From: Acidobacteriota bacterium
GTDB lineage: Bacteria; Acidobacteriota; Thermoanaerobaculia; Gp7-AA8
Direction of reading: 5' to 3'
Length of the DNA stretch: 64,000 nt
Assembly (NCBI GenBank): GCA_003223645.1
Contig: QHVT01000009.1
Location: 173,860-237,859 of the forward strand
The stretch's first letter is position 1. Each line of letters starts with the position of its first letter. The notes beneath the pieces were generated by a model. That model was not told where the DNA came from and did no database searches. It saw only the letters and a list, made by a program, of their open reading frames with translations. Below, piece after piece: positions 17,403-27,098 of the stretch. The translations under genes were made by a program, and so were the position numbers.

Positions 17403-18266
17403 ATGCAAAATCTCCCGGTCATGCTTGCCACGCCGCCGCGGCGCGTGCCGCTTTCCATCATGGCGCTGAATCTCTTCAACCCGTTCGCGCAGATCGCATG
17501 GGGTGTGTTCGGCTTCGCGATGATTTTCGGCTGGATCTTCATGGGCAACGCCGACTTCTCCGCGCTGACGTTCCATCCGCACGGCCAGTCGCACGGACGC
17601 GTCACCAGCGTGACCGCGACCGGCGCGTCGGTGAATCACCAGCAAGTCATGGCGAATCACTACGAGTACTCCGTCGCCGACACGAAGTTCCACGGCACGT
17701 CGTATTCGAGCGGCAACTCTCCGAACGTCGGCGATGAGGTCACCGTCGAATACGACGAGAAGAATCCCGAGCGCTCGCGCATCGAAGGGATGCGCCGCGC
17801 GCAGTTCGGGCCGGCGGTCGCCTTCGTCGCGATCTTCCCGTTCATCGGACTCGTGCTCGTCGCCTTCGCCACGCGCACCGGACTGCGGCGCAACGCGCTC
17901 CTGCGCCACGGCCTCCTCACCACCGGATTATTGGTGGGACGCGAGCGCACGAACGTCACCGTCAACAATCGTCCCGTGTGGCGAATGATCTTCCAGTACA
18001 CCGGCCGCGACGGCCAGCGCCACGAAGCATCCGCGAACACGACCGACACCTCGCGACTCGAGGACGAAGCGCAGGAACCGCTGCTCTACGACCCCGACAA
18101 CCCGTCGCGCGCGTACGTCCTCGACGAAGCACCGGCGCGCCCGCAATTCGAGCCGAACGGCGAGCTGCGCGGACGTCCGGTACCGGGATTTCTCTCGACG
18201 ATCATTCCGGGGATCGTGATCGCCGCGAACTTGCTCGTGCTCGCGTTCAAGTTGCATTTGCTGTAG
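17403..18266 (+). CDS. DUF3592-type membrane protein
   Basis: A 287-aa membrane protein with three hydrophobic segments: about residues 30-48 (IAWGVFGFAMIFGWIFMG), 140-160 (AVAFVAIFPFIGLVLVAFA) and at the C-terminus (IIPGIVIAANLLVLAFKL). Two soluble parts lie between them: GRVTSVTATGAS...YEYSVADTKFHGTS...VGDEVTVEYDEKNPERSRIEG, which is the DUF3592 signature, and a second, related beta-rich copy (GRDGQRHEASAN..LLYDPDNPSRAYVLDEAP). Role unknown. The ATG at 17403 is preferred over in-frame codons inside the heptamer array. The permease gene follows after 10 nt, probably in one operon. Confidence 0.8.
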   Translation: MQNLPVMLATPPRRVPLSIMALNLFNPFAQIAWGVFGFAMIFGWIFMGNADFSALTFHPHGQSHGRVTSVTATGASVNHQQVMANHYEYSVADTKFHGTSYSSGNSPNVGDEVTVEYDEKNPERSRIEGMRRAQFGPAVAFVAIFPFIGLVLVAFATRTGLRRNALLRHGLLTTGLLVGRERTNVTVNNRPVWRMIFQYTGRDGQRHEASANTTDTSRLEDEAQEPLLYDPDNPSRAYVLDEAPARPQFEPNGELRGRPVPGFLSTIIPGIVIAANLLVLAFKLHLL

Positions 18267-18276
18267 GCAGCCGAAA

Positions 18277-19605
18277 ATGACCACCCTCGCCCGCCGCCTC
18301 GGCGCGTTCGACGCCGCGATGATCGTGATGGGCGGCATCATCGGCTCCGGCATCTTCATCAACCCGTACGTCGTCGCGACGCACGTGCATTCGCCTTTTG
18401 CGATTCTCGGCGCGTGGGCGGCCGGCGGCGCGATCGCGCTTCTCGGCGCGTTCGTGTACGCGGAGCTCGCGGCGCTCCGTCCGGAAGTCGGCGGGCAGTA
18501 CGCGTATCTGCGCGACGCGTGGCATCCCGCGGTCGCGTTTCTCTACGGATGGGGACTGCTGCTCGTGATCCAGAGCGGCGGGATGGCGGCGGTGGCGGTC
18601 ACGTTCTCGCGATACACGATCGAGCTCACCGGCGCGCCGATCGCGGACTGGCTGCTCGCCACGCTCACGCTTCTCGCGCTCACGCTCGTCAATTGCCTGG
18701 GAGTGCGCAGCGGCACGAACACGCAGACCGTCTTGATGCTGCTCAAGCTCGTCGCGATCGTGCTGCTCATCATCGCCGGCGCGTTCATCGCGAATCCCGC
18801 GGGCGTCCATCGCGTCGCGGCCGCGTCGACCCTCGGCGGATTCGCGGCGGCGATGACGCCGGTGATGTTCGCGTACGGCGGATGGCAGACCGCGAGCTTC
18901 ATGTCCGGCGAGTTGAAACGTCCGGCGCGCGATCTCGCGATCGGTCTGCTCGCCGGCGTCGCCGGCGTGATCACCATCTACCTGCTCGTCAACGTCGTCT
19001 GCCTGCGCGTCCTCGGCGCAGACGGACTCGCGGCGACGACGACTCCCGCGTCCGCGGTAATGCGCATCGCCCTCGGCGATCGCGGCGCGATGTTGATCGC
19101 GGCCGGCATCGCGATCTCGACCCTCGGATTTTTGAGCCAGGGCATGCTGACCGCGCCGCGCGTGTACTACGCGATGGCCGAGGATCGATTGTTCTTTCGA
19201 GCGATCGCGAAGGTGCATCCGAAAACGCGCGTGCCGGTGGCCGCGATCGCGGTGCAGGGAATCGTCGCCGTGATCATCGCGCTGTCCGGCACATACGAAC
19301 AGATCCTGAGCTACGTCGTGTCCGTCGACTTCGTGTTCTTCGGACTGACGGGACTGGCGCTGTTCGTATTTCGTTCTCGAATTACCGGGCCCGTGCCCGT
19401 GCCCGCTTCCGCGCCCGGGGCGGGCGGGCACGCTGGCCGCTCCTTTCGCACTCCAGGCCATCCCATCAGTACCGCGATCTTCACGATCGCATGCTGGCTC
19501 GTCGTAGCGGGCACGATCGTTCGCTCGCCGGTCAACAGCGCCATCGGCTTCGGCATCCTCTTCGCAGGCCTCCCCGCGTATTGGTTCTGGCATTCGCGGA
19601 CCTGA
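18277..19605 (+). CDS. APC-superfamily amino acid permease
   Basis: A 442-aa inner-membrane transporter with about 12 hydrophobic segments. The N-terminus GGIIGSGIFINP carries the substrate-binding GSG turn of TM1 in APC transporters. It also has ALRPEVGGQYAYLRDA after TM2 and a LAT-like layout (Asc/LAT subfamily). Amino acid exchange or uptake is expected; specificity cannot be read. Between the last membrane pairs (about residues 365-385) a Gly/Pro/Ala-rich stretch, ITGPVPVPASAPGAGGHAG, replaces the usual short loop. Its DNA is a GC-rich near-palindrome, possibly another translated repeat. It follows the DUF3592 gene by 10 nt. Confidence 0.88.
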   Translation: MTTLARRLGAFDAAMIVMGGIIGSGIFINPYVVATHVHSPFAILGAWAAGGAIALLGAFVYAELAALRPEVGGQYAYLRDAWHPAVAFLYGWGLLLVIQSGGMAAVAVTFSRYTIELTGAPIADWLLATLTLLALTLVNCLGVRSGTNTQTVLMLLKLVAIVLLIIAGAFIANPAGVHRVAAASTLGGFAAAMTPVMFAYGGWQTASFMSGELKRPARDLAIGLLAGVAGVITIYLLVNVVCLRVLGADGLAATTTPASAVMRIALGDRGAMLIAAGIAISTLGFLSQGMLTAPRVYYAMAEDRLFFRAIAKVHPKTRVPVAAIAVQGIVAVIIALSGTYEQILSYVVSVDFVFFGLTGLALFVFRSRITGPVPVPASAPGAGGHAGRSFRTPGHPISTAIFTIACWLVVAGTIVRSPVNSAIGFGILFAGLPAYWFWHSRT

Positions 19606-19634
19606 CTGATTTTGCGGTGTGGAGGTTTTCCCTG

Positions 19635-20843
19635 ATGCGATTCCGAGCGGTTTCTCTTCTGTTGATGTGCATCGCCTGCGCGATTGCGAGCGCGCAGACG
19701 ATCGGCAATTACGTGCTCGCGCCGAACGCGTCGACGAGCGGACTGTCGGCGCCATTTACCGTCATCGATCTCAGCTCCGCGGCGACATCCAGCGGCACCA
19801 TCGGCGCCGTCGCCGTGCGCGGCGCGCAGACATGCACCGGCGCATTCAAAGTGAAGTTCTTCCATCAGCCGTCGTCCGGCGTGTATCAGATGTACGCGGA
19901 GCGCGGACCGTTCGACGTCGTCTTCCCGATCAACGTCGTGCAGATGACGCCCGCCGTCAGCGTCACCGCGGGCGACCTGATCGGACTCACGATCCTCTCC
20001 GACTGCGCGTCCGCGGTCGGCCAGGTCCCGCTGCTGTTCAAGAACATCGCGTCGTTCGCCGGCGACGTCACCGGCACGACGACGATCTCCTCCGCGGCCG
20101 GAGTGATTCCGAACTTCGCGCTGGCGGTATTCGGCGCGCCCACCTCGAACACCGACATCCGCACGCAGACCATCGTCGCCGCGGGCGCGGCGCAGGGCGC
20201 GTTCGGCTCGTCGTTCAAGACCGACATCTTCCTCTCCAACGCGCGCACGTTCCGCTCATCGGGGCGTTTGGTCTATCACCGCGAAGAAACGAGCGGCGCG
20301 ACGAATGATCCGTTGTTCCCGTTCACCGTCGATCCGCATCAGAGCCTCGTCTATCCGAACTTCGTCTTCGACAAGCTCCTGACCACCGGCAAGGGCAGCA
20401 TCGACGTCTACACGCGCATGGGCTTCGAAGCGCCGACCGTAACGGCGCGCGTATACGACGACAGCTCCGGCGGAACGAAAGGCTTCACGTTCGACGCGCT
20501 GACCGATCGCGAGGCGCTGCAGCCGTCCGAGATCGCGTCTCTCGCGCTGCCGAATGACGCCGCGCGCTACCGCGTCAACGTCGGCGTGCGCACGCTCGAC
20601 GGCGACACGCGCGTCGAGTACGACCTCTACGATCAGAACGGAACGCTCCGCTCGTCGACAACGAAGACGTATCCCGCGAATTACTACCAGCAGACCGATT
20701 TCAACTCGCTCTTCGGCGTGAGCTTCCAGCCCGGCGACACGATCCAGGTCGTGCAGCAGGCCGGACGATCGTTCGTCTACACCTCGATCATCGACAACAC
20801 CTCGAACGATCCGAGCGCGCAGATTGCGAAGCCGGTGAAGTGA
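19635..20843 (+). CDS. Secreted protein of unknown function
   Basis: A 402-aa exported protein. Signal peptide residues 1-21 (FRAVSLLLMCIACAIASAQ). The mature part is beta-rich and Ser/Thr/Val-rich without cysteine pairs or catalytic motifs. It resembles the repeated domains of surface proteins with FLSN...SSGRLVYHRE and RYRVNVGVRTLDGDTRVEYDLYD patterns, but I do not recognise a family. An RBS GGAGG lies about 10 nt before the ATG at 19635. It starts 29 nt after the permease stop, so it may be co-transcribed. Confidence 0.75.
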   Translation: MRFRAVSLLLMCIACAIASAQTIGNYVLAPNASTSGLSAPFTVIDLSSAATSSGTIGAVAVRGAQTCTGAFKVKFFHQPSSGVYQMYAERGPFDVVFPINVVQMTPAVSVTAGDLIGLTILSDCASAVGQVPLLFKNIASFAGDVTGTTTISSAAGVIPNFALAVFGAPTSNTDIRTQTIVAAGAAQGAFGSSFKTDIFLSNARTFRSSGRLVYHREETSGATNDPLFPFTVDPHQSLVYPNFVFDKLLTTGKGSIDVYTRMGFEAPTVTARVYDDSSGGTKGFTFDALTDREALQPSEIASLALPNDAARYRVNVGVRTLDGDTRVEYDLYDQNGTLRSSTTKTYPANYYQQTDFNSLFGVSFQPGDTIQVVQQAGRSFVYTSIIDNTSNDPSAQIAKPVK

Positions 20844-20883
20844 CGGGATGTGAAGAAACCAGTGGAGCCATCATCCTGAGAAT

Positions 20884-21007
20884 GTGGTGACCGCTGCCCT
20901 CAGCCTGAGAATGTGGCGACCGCTGCCCTCAGCGGTCACAGCGCCGCCTCACGGCGGCGCCAGCGGCGCGTAGCGCCGCCGCGACCGCTGAGGGCAGCGG
21001 TCGCCAC
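20884..21007. repeat. Palindromic repeat family A, one partial and one full copy
   Basis: A partial left end (20884-20904) is followed by a full element (20913-21007) with CGACCGCTGCCCTCAGCGG and its complement at the ends. Lies between the secreted protein and the M20 peptidase and may act as a terminator. Confidence 0.88.
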
Positions 21008-21058
21008 AAAGCTCTTGGGGATTTCACAGCCTCTGAGCGCCTCAGGATGACGTAGGCT

Positions 21059-21064
21059 TATCAT
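21059..21064 (+). promoter_or_regulatory. Predicted -10 element
   Basis: TATCAT ends 9 nt before the ATG at 21074; no Shine-Dalgarno sequence between them. Confidence 0.4.
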
Positions 21065-21073
21065 CGCGCTTCC

Positions 21074-22510
21074 ATGAAGCGCGCTCTGCTCTTGGTTGCA
21101 ACCGCGATTCTCGTTCTCGCCGCGGTCCTCCTCGTCCGCACGTTCAGCGTGACGTCGATGCAGATCGCGGCTCCGCCTGCGCCGCCGCTCGTCCTCCATC
21201 GCGCGGCGGCGCTCGCGCGGTTCTCGCGCGCGATTCAATTCCGCACGGTCTCGTTTGGCGAAAACTCGCCGACGACCGAGCACGACGCGTTCGTCGCCTG
21301 GCTCGCGACCGCCTACCCGCGCGTGCATGCATCGCTGCAGCGCGAAGTCGTCAACGGACACAGCCTCCTCTTCACGTGGCGCGGCAGCGATCCATCGCTC
21401 GCGCCGCTCCTGCTCCTGGGTCACTACGACGTCGTACCGGTCGAGGGAAAGTGGCAGCAGCCGCCGTTCAGCGGCGCGGTCAATGGCGGATTCGTGTGGG
21501 GACGCGGCACGCTCGACGACAAAGTCACCGTCATCTCGATTCTCGAAGCGACGGAGTCGCTGCTCGCCGAAAATTTTCGTCCGCGGCGCACGCTCCTCTT
21601 CGCGTTCGGACACGATGAAGAGCTCGGCGGACTGCAGGGCGCGGCGAACACGGCGAAGCTGCTGCAGTCGCGCGGCGTGAAGCTCGACGCCGTGATCGAC
21701 GAGGGCGGCCTGATCATCCGCCGCACCCTCGGGCTCACGCAGCCGCTCGCCGTCATCGGCATCGCGGAAAAAGGAAGTGCGAACGTCGAGCTGCGCGTGA
21801 ACGGACACGGCGGCCACTCCTCGATGCCGCCCGCCCGCACGCCCGTCGGCCTCGTCGCCGAAGCCGTCGATCGCGTGCAATCGCATCCGATGCCGTCGCA
21901 CATCACCGGCGCGACGAAGGAGATGCTGCGCTGGCTGGCGCCGCACCTGCCATTCGCGCAACGCATGGTCATGGCGAACCTCTGGCTCTTCAAGCCGGCG
22001 CTCGACGCGCGCGCGAAAACGTCGAACGCGCTCAACGCGATGCTGCGCACCACCACCGCGCCGACGATCATCAGCGGCGGCGTGAAAGACAACGTCATCG
22101 CATCCGAGGCAAGGGCGGTCATCAACTTTCGGATTCTTCCCGGCGACACGACGGAATCCGTTGCCGCGCACGTGCGCGACTCGCTGAACGAACACGACGT
22201 GAACGTGCAGCTCGTGAACGGCACCGATCCCTCGCCCATCTCCGACGCGCGCACGCGCCAGTTCCGCACGCTGCAGCGCACGATCGCGCAGGTCTACCGC
22301 GACACGCTCGTCGCGCCGAACCTCATGGTCGGCGGCACCGACTCACGCCACTTCGCGCCGCTCACGCCGAACATCTACCGCTTCCTGCCGGTCCTGCTCG
22401 ACGAGAAAGACCTCGACCGCTTCCACGGCCTCAACGAGCGCATCGCAGTCGACGACTACTTCCAGGCGATCCGGTTTTATCGGGCGCTGATCATGAATGG
22501 AGCACGGTGA
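21074..22510 (+). CDS. M20-family metallopeptidase (PM20D1-like)
   Basis: A 478-aa di-zinc hydrolase. An N-terminal hydrophobic segment (ALLLVATAILVLAAVLLV) anchors or exports it. Metal and catalytic motifs are complete: GHYDVVPV (His ligand and catalytic Asp), GRGTLDDK (bridging Asp), GHDEELGG (catalytic Glu pair), DEGG, and GTDSRHFAPL near the C-terminus (last His). A dimerisation domain with NGHGGHSSMPP lies between. The family includes carboxypeptidase S and the N-acyl amino acid synthase/hydrolase PM20D1. Substrate here is unknown. It is followed by the large heptamer array. Confidence 0.9.
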   Translation: MKRALLLVATAILVLAAVLLVRTFSVTSMQIAAPPAPPLVLHRAAALARFSRAIQFRTVSFGENSPTTEHDAFVAWLATAYPRVHASLQREVVNGHSLLFTWRGSDPSLAPLLLLGHYDVVPVEGKWQQPPFSGAVNGGFVWGRGTLDDKVTVISILEATESLLAENFRPRRTLLFAFGHDEELGGLQGAANTAKLLQSRGVKLDAVIDEGGLIIRRTLGLTQPLAVIGIAEKGSANVELRVNGHGGHSSMPPARTPVGLVAEAVDRVQSHPMPSHITGATKEMLRWLAPHLPFAQRMVMANLWLFKPALDARAKTSNALNAMLRTTTAPTIISGGVKDNVIASEARAVINFRILPGDTTESVAAHVRDSLNEHDVNVQLVNGTDPSPISDARTRQFRTLQRTIAQVYRDTLVAPNLMVGGTDSRHFAPLTPNIYRFLPVLLDEKDLDRFHGLNERIAVDDYFQAIRFYRALIMNGAR

Positions 22511-22513
22511 AAG

Positions 22514-22837
22514 GGTGCTGAGTGCTGAGTGCTGAGTGCTGAGTGCTGAGTGCTGAGTGCTGAGTGCTGAGTGCTGAGTGCTGAGTGCTAAAGGTTTTAC
22601 AGCACCCTGCACCCTGCACCCTACACCCTGCACCCTGCACCCTGCACCCTGCACCCAGCACCCTGCACCCTGCACCCAGCACCCTGCACCCTGCACCCTA
22701 CACCCTGCACCCTGCACCCAGCACCCAGCACCCTGCACCCTTGCACCCTGCACCCTGCACTCAGCACCCTGCACCCTGCACCCTGCACCCTGCACCCAGC
22801 ACCCAGCACCCAGCACCCAGCACCCAGCACCCAGCAC
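22514..22837. repeat. Large 7-bp tandem array, GTGCTGA then CACCCTG/CACCCAG units
   Basis: About ten GTGCTGA heptamers (22514-22588), a 12-nt spacer, then about 34 heptamers alternating CACCCTG and CACCCAG with a few CACTCAG. The two arms are partly complementary. The period of 7 keeps all frames open, so the apparent long frames here are artefacts. It fills the gap between the M20 and enoyl-CoA hydratase genes, ending 17 nt before the latter. Confidence 0.95.
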
Positions 22838-22839
22838 GG

Positions 22840-22845
22840 TAGACT
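22840..22845 (+). promoter_or_regulatory. Predicted -10 element
   Basis: TAGACT ends 9 nt before the ATG at 22855, directly after the heptamer array. No Shine-Dalgarno sequence. Confidence 0.35.
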
Positions 22846-22854
22846 CACGCCGCC

Positions 22855-23607
<753 letters not shown>

Positions 23608-23608
23608 C

Positions 23609-23684
23609 TTTGGACTGCGGCAGCTACGCTGCCGCTTTCGCATACGGTGTGAAAAAGCGGCGGTGCAGCCGCCGCAGTCCAAAG
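23609..23684. repeat. Palindromic repeat family C, likely bidirectional terminator
   Basis: CTTTGGACTGCGGC...GCCGCAGTCCAAAG is a long inverted repeat directly between two convergent stop codons (23607 and 23690). Similar elements are translated inside genes at 40402..40461 and 56868..56927. Confidence 0.85.
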
Positions 23685-23689
23685 CCCCC

Positions 23690-25492
23690 CTACTTCTCCG
23701 CCTCCGCCAGCCGTCGTTCGTGCGCGCGCAGCAGATCACTCCGCGTAATAAAGCCGACGATGCGCCGCGGGTTGTCGCGCGCGACGACGGGCAGTCGTCC
23801 GACGTTCTCGCGCACCATGTGGTCCGCCGCTTCGCGCAGCGAGTTGTCGAGAAAGATCACCGACGGCGCGCGCGTGATGAGATCGGCGGCGCGCGTGGTG
23901 TCGGGCTTCGACGGGTCGAGGACGTCGCGCCGCGTGATCACGCCGAGGAGGCGATCGTTCGCGTCCATCACCGGAAACCCCTGATGCATCGCCGCGCGCG
24001 TGCGCAGCGACGAGATTGGTTCATCCGCGTGCGCGAACACGACGTCCTTCGTGCACGCATCCGCAACGTTCACGAGATCGAGATAGTCGGCCGCGTACTC
24101 CGACGGCACGCGCACGCCGCGGCGCGCGAGCTTCTCGGTCATGATCGTGTTTCGCATCAACAGCGACGACACGAGGTAGCCGGCCGTGCATCCGCCGAGG
24201 AGCGGAAGGAGTCCGAGCGGCTGCAGCGTGGTCTCGAACGCGAACACGACCGACGCCAGCAGCGCGCGCGACGCGCCCGCGAACATCGCCGCCATGCCGA
24301 CCAGCGCGCAGATGCGGACGTCGATGCCGAACCGCGGGATGGACGTTGATGCGATCTGGCCGAGGACGACGCCGCACGCGCCGCCGATCGTGAAGAGCGG
24401 CGCGAGAGTGCCGCCGGACGTGCCGCTGCCGAGGGAGATCGACCACGAGAGAAACTTCATGATCGCGAGCATCAGCACCGCGGTGCCGATCAGCTTCCCC
24501 GACACGAGATCGTCGAGATTGTCGTAGCCGACGCCGAGCGTGCGCGGCGCGTAGTAGCCGACGATGCCGACCGCCAGTCCGCCGATCGCCGGCCACCACA
24601 TCCAATGAACCGGCAGGTGCTCGAACAGATCTTCGATCCAGTACACCGCGCGCGTCACGTATACCGACAACCATCCCACCAGCGCGCCGACGACGACATA
24701 CGCGACGAGCGCTTCTTCCGTCGGCGTGCCGAGGCGCGGCATCGCGAACGCGGGCGCCACGCCGACGAATGCGATGCGCACCGCGGTCGCCGTCGCCGCC
24801 GCGAGCGCGACCGGCACGAGCGAGCGAGCGCGAAATTCGAAAAGCAACAACTCGATCGCGAGCAGCACCGCCGACACCGGACTGCCGAACGTCGCGGCCA
24901 TGCCGGCCGCCGCGCCCGCGGCGAGCAGCGTCTTGCGCTCCATCGCCGACGTGTGCAGCAGTTGTCCGATCAGCGAGCCCATTGCGCCGCCGGTCGCGAT
25001 GATCGGTCCCTCCGCGCCGAACGGTCCACCGGTGCCGATCGAGATCGCCGCCGACAGCGGCTTGAGAAGCGTGACGCGCGCCGGGATCCTGCTCTCGTTC
25101 AACAACACCTGCTCCATCGCCTCGGGGATTCCATGTCCGCGAATGGCCTTCGATCCGAAGCGCGCCATCAGTCCGACGATCACGCCGCCGATGACCGGGA
25201 TGACGAAAACGAAAGATCCGACGTGGTTGTGCGCGGGAGAAACAAAGTGCGTGGAGACGCGGCCGTAGAACGCGATGTTCGTGACCAGCGCGATGATGGC
25301 GATGAGGAGTTGCGCGACGAGACCGGTCGCGATCGCGAGCGCGATCGCCAGCCCGCAGATGAAAATGACGCGCCGGTCGATCGCCGAGCGCTCCACCGGC
25401 ATGCGCGCATTCGTGATCTCGGGACCGAGCGAGGGCGCGACCGGAATGCCTTCGCTCGTTGCGGCAGACTCGAGTGTTTCGTGAGAATCCAT
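23690..25492 (-). CDS. CLC-type chloride channel/antiporter with C-terminal CBS pair
   Basis: A 600-aa membrane protein. The CLC core (residues about 45-450) shows GHGIPEA, FGAEGPI with the gating glutamate, and GSGTSGGTLAPLF. The C-terminal 140 residues hold two CBS domains (FPVMDANDRLLGVITRRDVLD and GRLPVVARDNPRRIVGFITRSDLL), which usually bind adenine nucleotides and regulate transport. Whether it is a channel or a proton antiporter is not decided here. The N-terminal 40 residues are cytosolic. It is divergent from the AcuI-like gene with only 23 nt between them. Confidence 0.92.
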   Translation of the reverse strand: MDSHETLESAATSEGIPVAPSLGPEITNARMPVERSAIDRRVIFICGLAIALAIATGLVAQLLIAIIALVTNIAFYGRVSTHFVSPAHNHVGSFVFVIPVIGGVIVGLMARFGSKAIRGHGIPEAMEQVLLNESRIPARVTLLKPLSAAISIGTGGPFGAEGPIIATGGAMGSLIGQLLHTSAMERKTLLAAGAAAGMAATFGSPVSAVLLAIELLLFEFRARSLVPVALAAATATAVRIAFVGVAPAFAMPRLGTPTEEALVAYVVVGALVGWLSVYVTRAVYWIEDLFEHLPVHWMWWPAIGGLAVGIVGYYAPRTLGVGYDNLDDLVSGKLIGTAVLMLAIMKFLSWSISLGSGTSGGTLAPLFTIGGACGVVLGQIASTSIPRFGIDVRICALVGMAAMFAGASRALLASVVFAFETTLQPLGLLPLLGGCTAGYLVSSLLMRNTIMTEKLARRGVRVPSEYAADYLDLVNVADACTKDVVFAHADEPISSLRTRAAMHQGFPVMDANDRLLGVITRRDVLDPSKPDTTRAADLITRAPSVIFLDNSLREAADHMVRENVGRLPVVARDNPRRIVGFITRSDLLRAHERRLAEAEK

Positions 25493-25503
25493 AATCCGAT
25501 AGA

Positions 25504-25509
25504 TATCAT
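25504..25509 (+). promoter_or_regulatory. Predicted -10 element
   Basis: TATCAT ends 6 nt before the ATG at 25516; a weak -35-like GTGAGA lies 17 nt upstream at 25481, inside the CLC gene start. Confidence 0.45.
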
Positions 25510-25515
25510 TTGCGC

Positions 25516-26502
25516 ATGGCTTTTCATGCAGTGGTTGCGCGCGACACCGACGGCTACAAGACCGCGATCGAGAAATTGACGGATGACGAGCTGCCGAAAG
25601 ACGGCGAAGTGCTCGTCGACGTCAAGTACTCGTCGCTGAATTACAAAGACGGACTCGCGGTCACCGGCCGCGGGAAAATCGTCCGCCGCTTCCCGATGGT
25701 CCTCGGCATCGACCTCGCCGGCACGGTCGTCGAGTCGTCGACGAGCGAGTTCACGAAAGGCGATGAAGTCGCCGGCATCGCGCAGGGACTCGGCGAATTG
25801 GATTGGGGCGGCTACTCGCAGCGCCAGCGCGTGAAAGCGGATGCGATCGTGCCGCTGCCGAACGGACTCACGCTGCTGCAGTCGATGCAGTACGGCACCG
25901 CCGGCTTCACGGCGATGTTGTGCGTGATGGCGCTCGAACAGGCCGGCGTCGTGCCGGGCGAGCGCGAAGTGATCGTGACCGGCGCGTCGGGCGGCGTCGG
26001 ATCGATCGCGGTGATGCTGCTCGCGAAGCGCGGCCATCGCGTCGCCGCATCGACGGGACGCGCGGAGCTCGAGCCGTACCTGCGCGAGCTCGGCGCGACG
26101 TCGATCGTCCCGCGCGAAGAGCTCGCGAAAAAAGGCGGACCGCTGCAATCCGAGCGATGGGCCGGCGGCGTCGACACCGTCGGCGGCGCGATCCTCGCGA
26201 ACCTCTACGCGCAGACCGCGTACGAAGGCGCGATCGCGTGCTGCGGCATGGCGTCGGGCCACGAGCTCGCGACGACGGTCTGGCCGATGATCCTCCGCAA
26301 CGTCTCCCTCCTCGGCGTCAGCTCGCTGCGCACCTCGAAACCGAAACGCATCGAGACGTGGGCGCGCCTCGCCAGTGACATCCACCCGACGAACCTCGCG
26401 TCGCTCTCACGCATCGAGCCAATGTCGCGCGTCTTCGAACTGGCAGAGCAAATCCTCGCGGGCCAGGTGCACGGCCGCGTCGTAATCGACGTGAACCGGT
26501 AA
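25516..26502 (+). CDS. acuI: AcuI/YhdH-family NADPH-dependent quinone/acrylyl-CoA reductase
   Basis: A 328-aa zinc-free MDR oxidoreductase. The N-terminus FHAVVARDTDGYKTAIEKL and SSLNYKDGLAVTGRGK are diagnostic of the YhdH/AcuI group. The Rossmann motif VTGASGGVGSIAV lies near residue 155. Members reduce acryloyl-CoA to propionyl-CoA with NADPH; the physiological substrate here is not shown. The ATG at 25516 is chosen over an in-frame TTG two codons earlier. Confidence 0.9.
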   Translation: MAFHAVVARDTDGYKTAIEKLTDDELPKDGEVLVDVKYSSLNYKDGLAVTGRGKIVRRFPMVLGIDLAGTVVESSTSEFTKGDEVAGIAQGLGELDWGGYSQRQRVKADAIVPLPNGLTLLQSMQYGTAGFTAMLCVMALEQAGVVPGEREVIVTGASGGVGSIAVMLLAKRGHRVAASTGRAELEPYLRELGATSIVPREELAKKGGPLQSERWAGGVDTVGGAILANLYAQTAYEGAIACCGMASGHELATTVWPMILRNVSLLGVSSLRTSKPKRIETWARLASDIHPTNLASLSRIEPMSRVFELAEQILAGQVHGRVVIDVNR

Positions 26503-26652
26503 AAAAGCAGAAAGCAAAAAGCAGAAAGCAGAGGAGAGCGGGCGTCCCGCCCGCCCCCGGGAGGCGGGCAGGATGCCCGCTCTCCTCCGCCATCTGCCAT
26601 CTGCTTTCTGCCTTCTGCTTTCTGCTTTCTGCTTTCTGCTTTCTGCTCTCCC
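26503..26652. repeat. 7-bp tandem array (AGAAAGC/TGCTTTC) with nested palindrome
   Basis: Left arm of AGAAAGC heptamers, then the family G palindrome (26531-26587), then a right arm of TGCTTTC heptamers. The whole 150 bp is self-complementary and ends about 18 nt before the next ATG. Confidence 0.9.
26531..26587. repeat. Palindromic repeat family G
   Basis: GAGGAGAGCGGGCGTCCCGC and its imperfect complement; a second copy lies at 28129..28185. Confidence 0.85.
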
Positions 26653-26657
26653 AGGCG

Positions 26658-26663
26658 TAGCAT
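26658..26663 (+). promoter_or_regulatory. Predicted -10 element
   Basis: TAGCAT ends 6 nt before the ATG at 26670; no Shine-Dalgarno sequence. Confidence 0.4.
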
Positions 26664-26669
26664 GTGTTC

Positions 26670-27098
26670 ATGAAGCACGTCGCAATGCTCGTGTTGATCC
26701 TCGCCGCGGGCACATCGCTGGCGCAGGACTCTCCGCTCGTCGCCGCGGCCAAGAGCCGGAAGAACGCGAAGACGAAGTCGAGGGTCTACATCACGAACGC
26801 CACGCTGTCGAAGTCGGGCGGTCACATCAGCACGACCGCGTCGCAGGCGCCGATCGCGCTGGCGAAGGCGCCGTCGCCGAAGGCCGAGGAACCGAAGCCG
26901 CAGGCAAAGGTGGCGGAGAGCGAGAAGAAGACGGAAACGAAAGAGACCCCGGACATCGACGATCCCGAGATGAGGATGATGTTGAAGTACGATCCGGAAG
27001 CGCTCATCGACGACAGCCTGCCGCCGGTCGTCATCCTGTCGAAGAACCTGAAGCTGGTCGAGCCGCAGAAGTCGCAGAACTTACGACCGCCGCAGTAA
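26670..27098 (+). CDS. Small secreted protein, unknown function
   Basis: A 142-aa exported protein. Signal peptide about residues 1-18 (HVAMLVLILAAGTSLAQ). The mature part is Lys-, Glu-, Pro- and Ala-rich and looks disordered (KAPSPKAEEPKPQAKVAESE), with a more ordered end (MRMMLKYDPEALIDDSLPPVV). No known domain. An ATG at 26664 two codons earlier is also possible. Its 3' end overlaps the convergent gene by 18 nt. Confidence 0.65.
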   Translation: MKHVAMLVLILAAGTSLAQDSPLVAAAKSRKNAKTKSRVYITNATLSKSGGHISTTASQAPIALAKAPSPKAEEPKPQAKVAESEKKTETKETPDIDDPEMRMMLKYDPEALIDDSLPPVVILSKNLKLVEPQKSQNLRPPQ

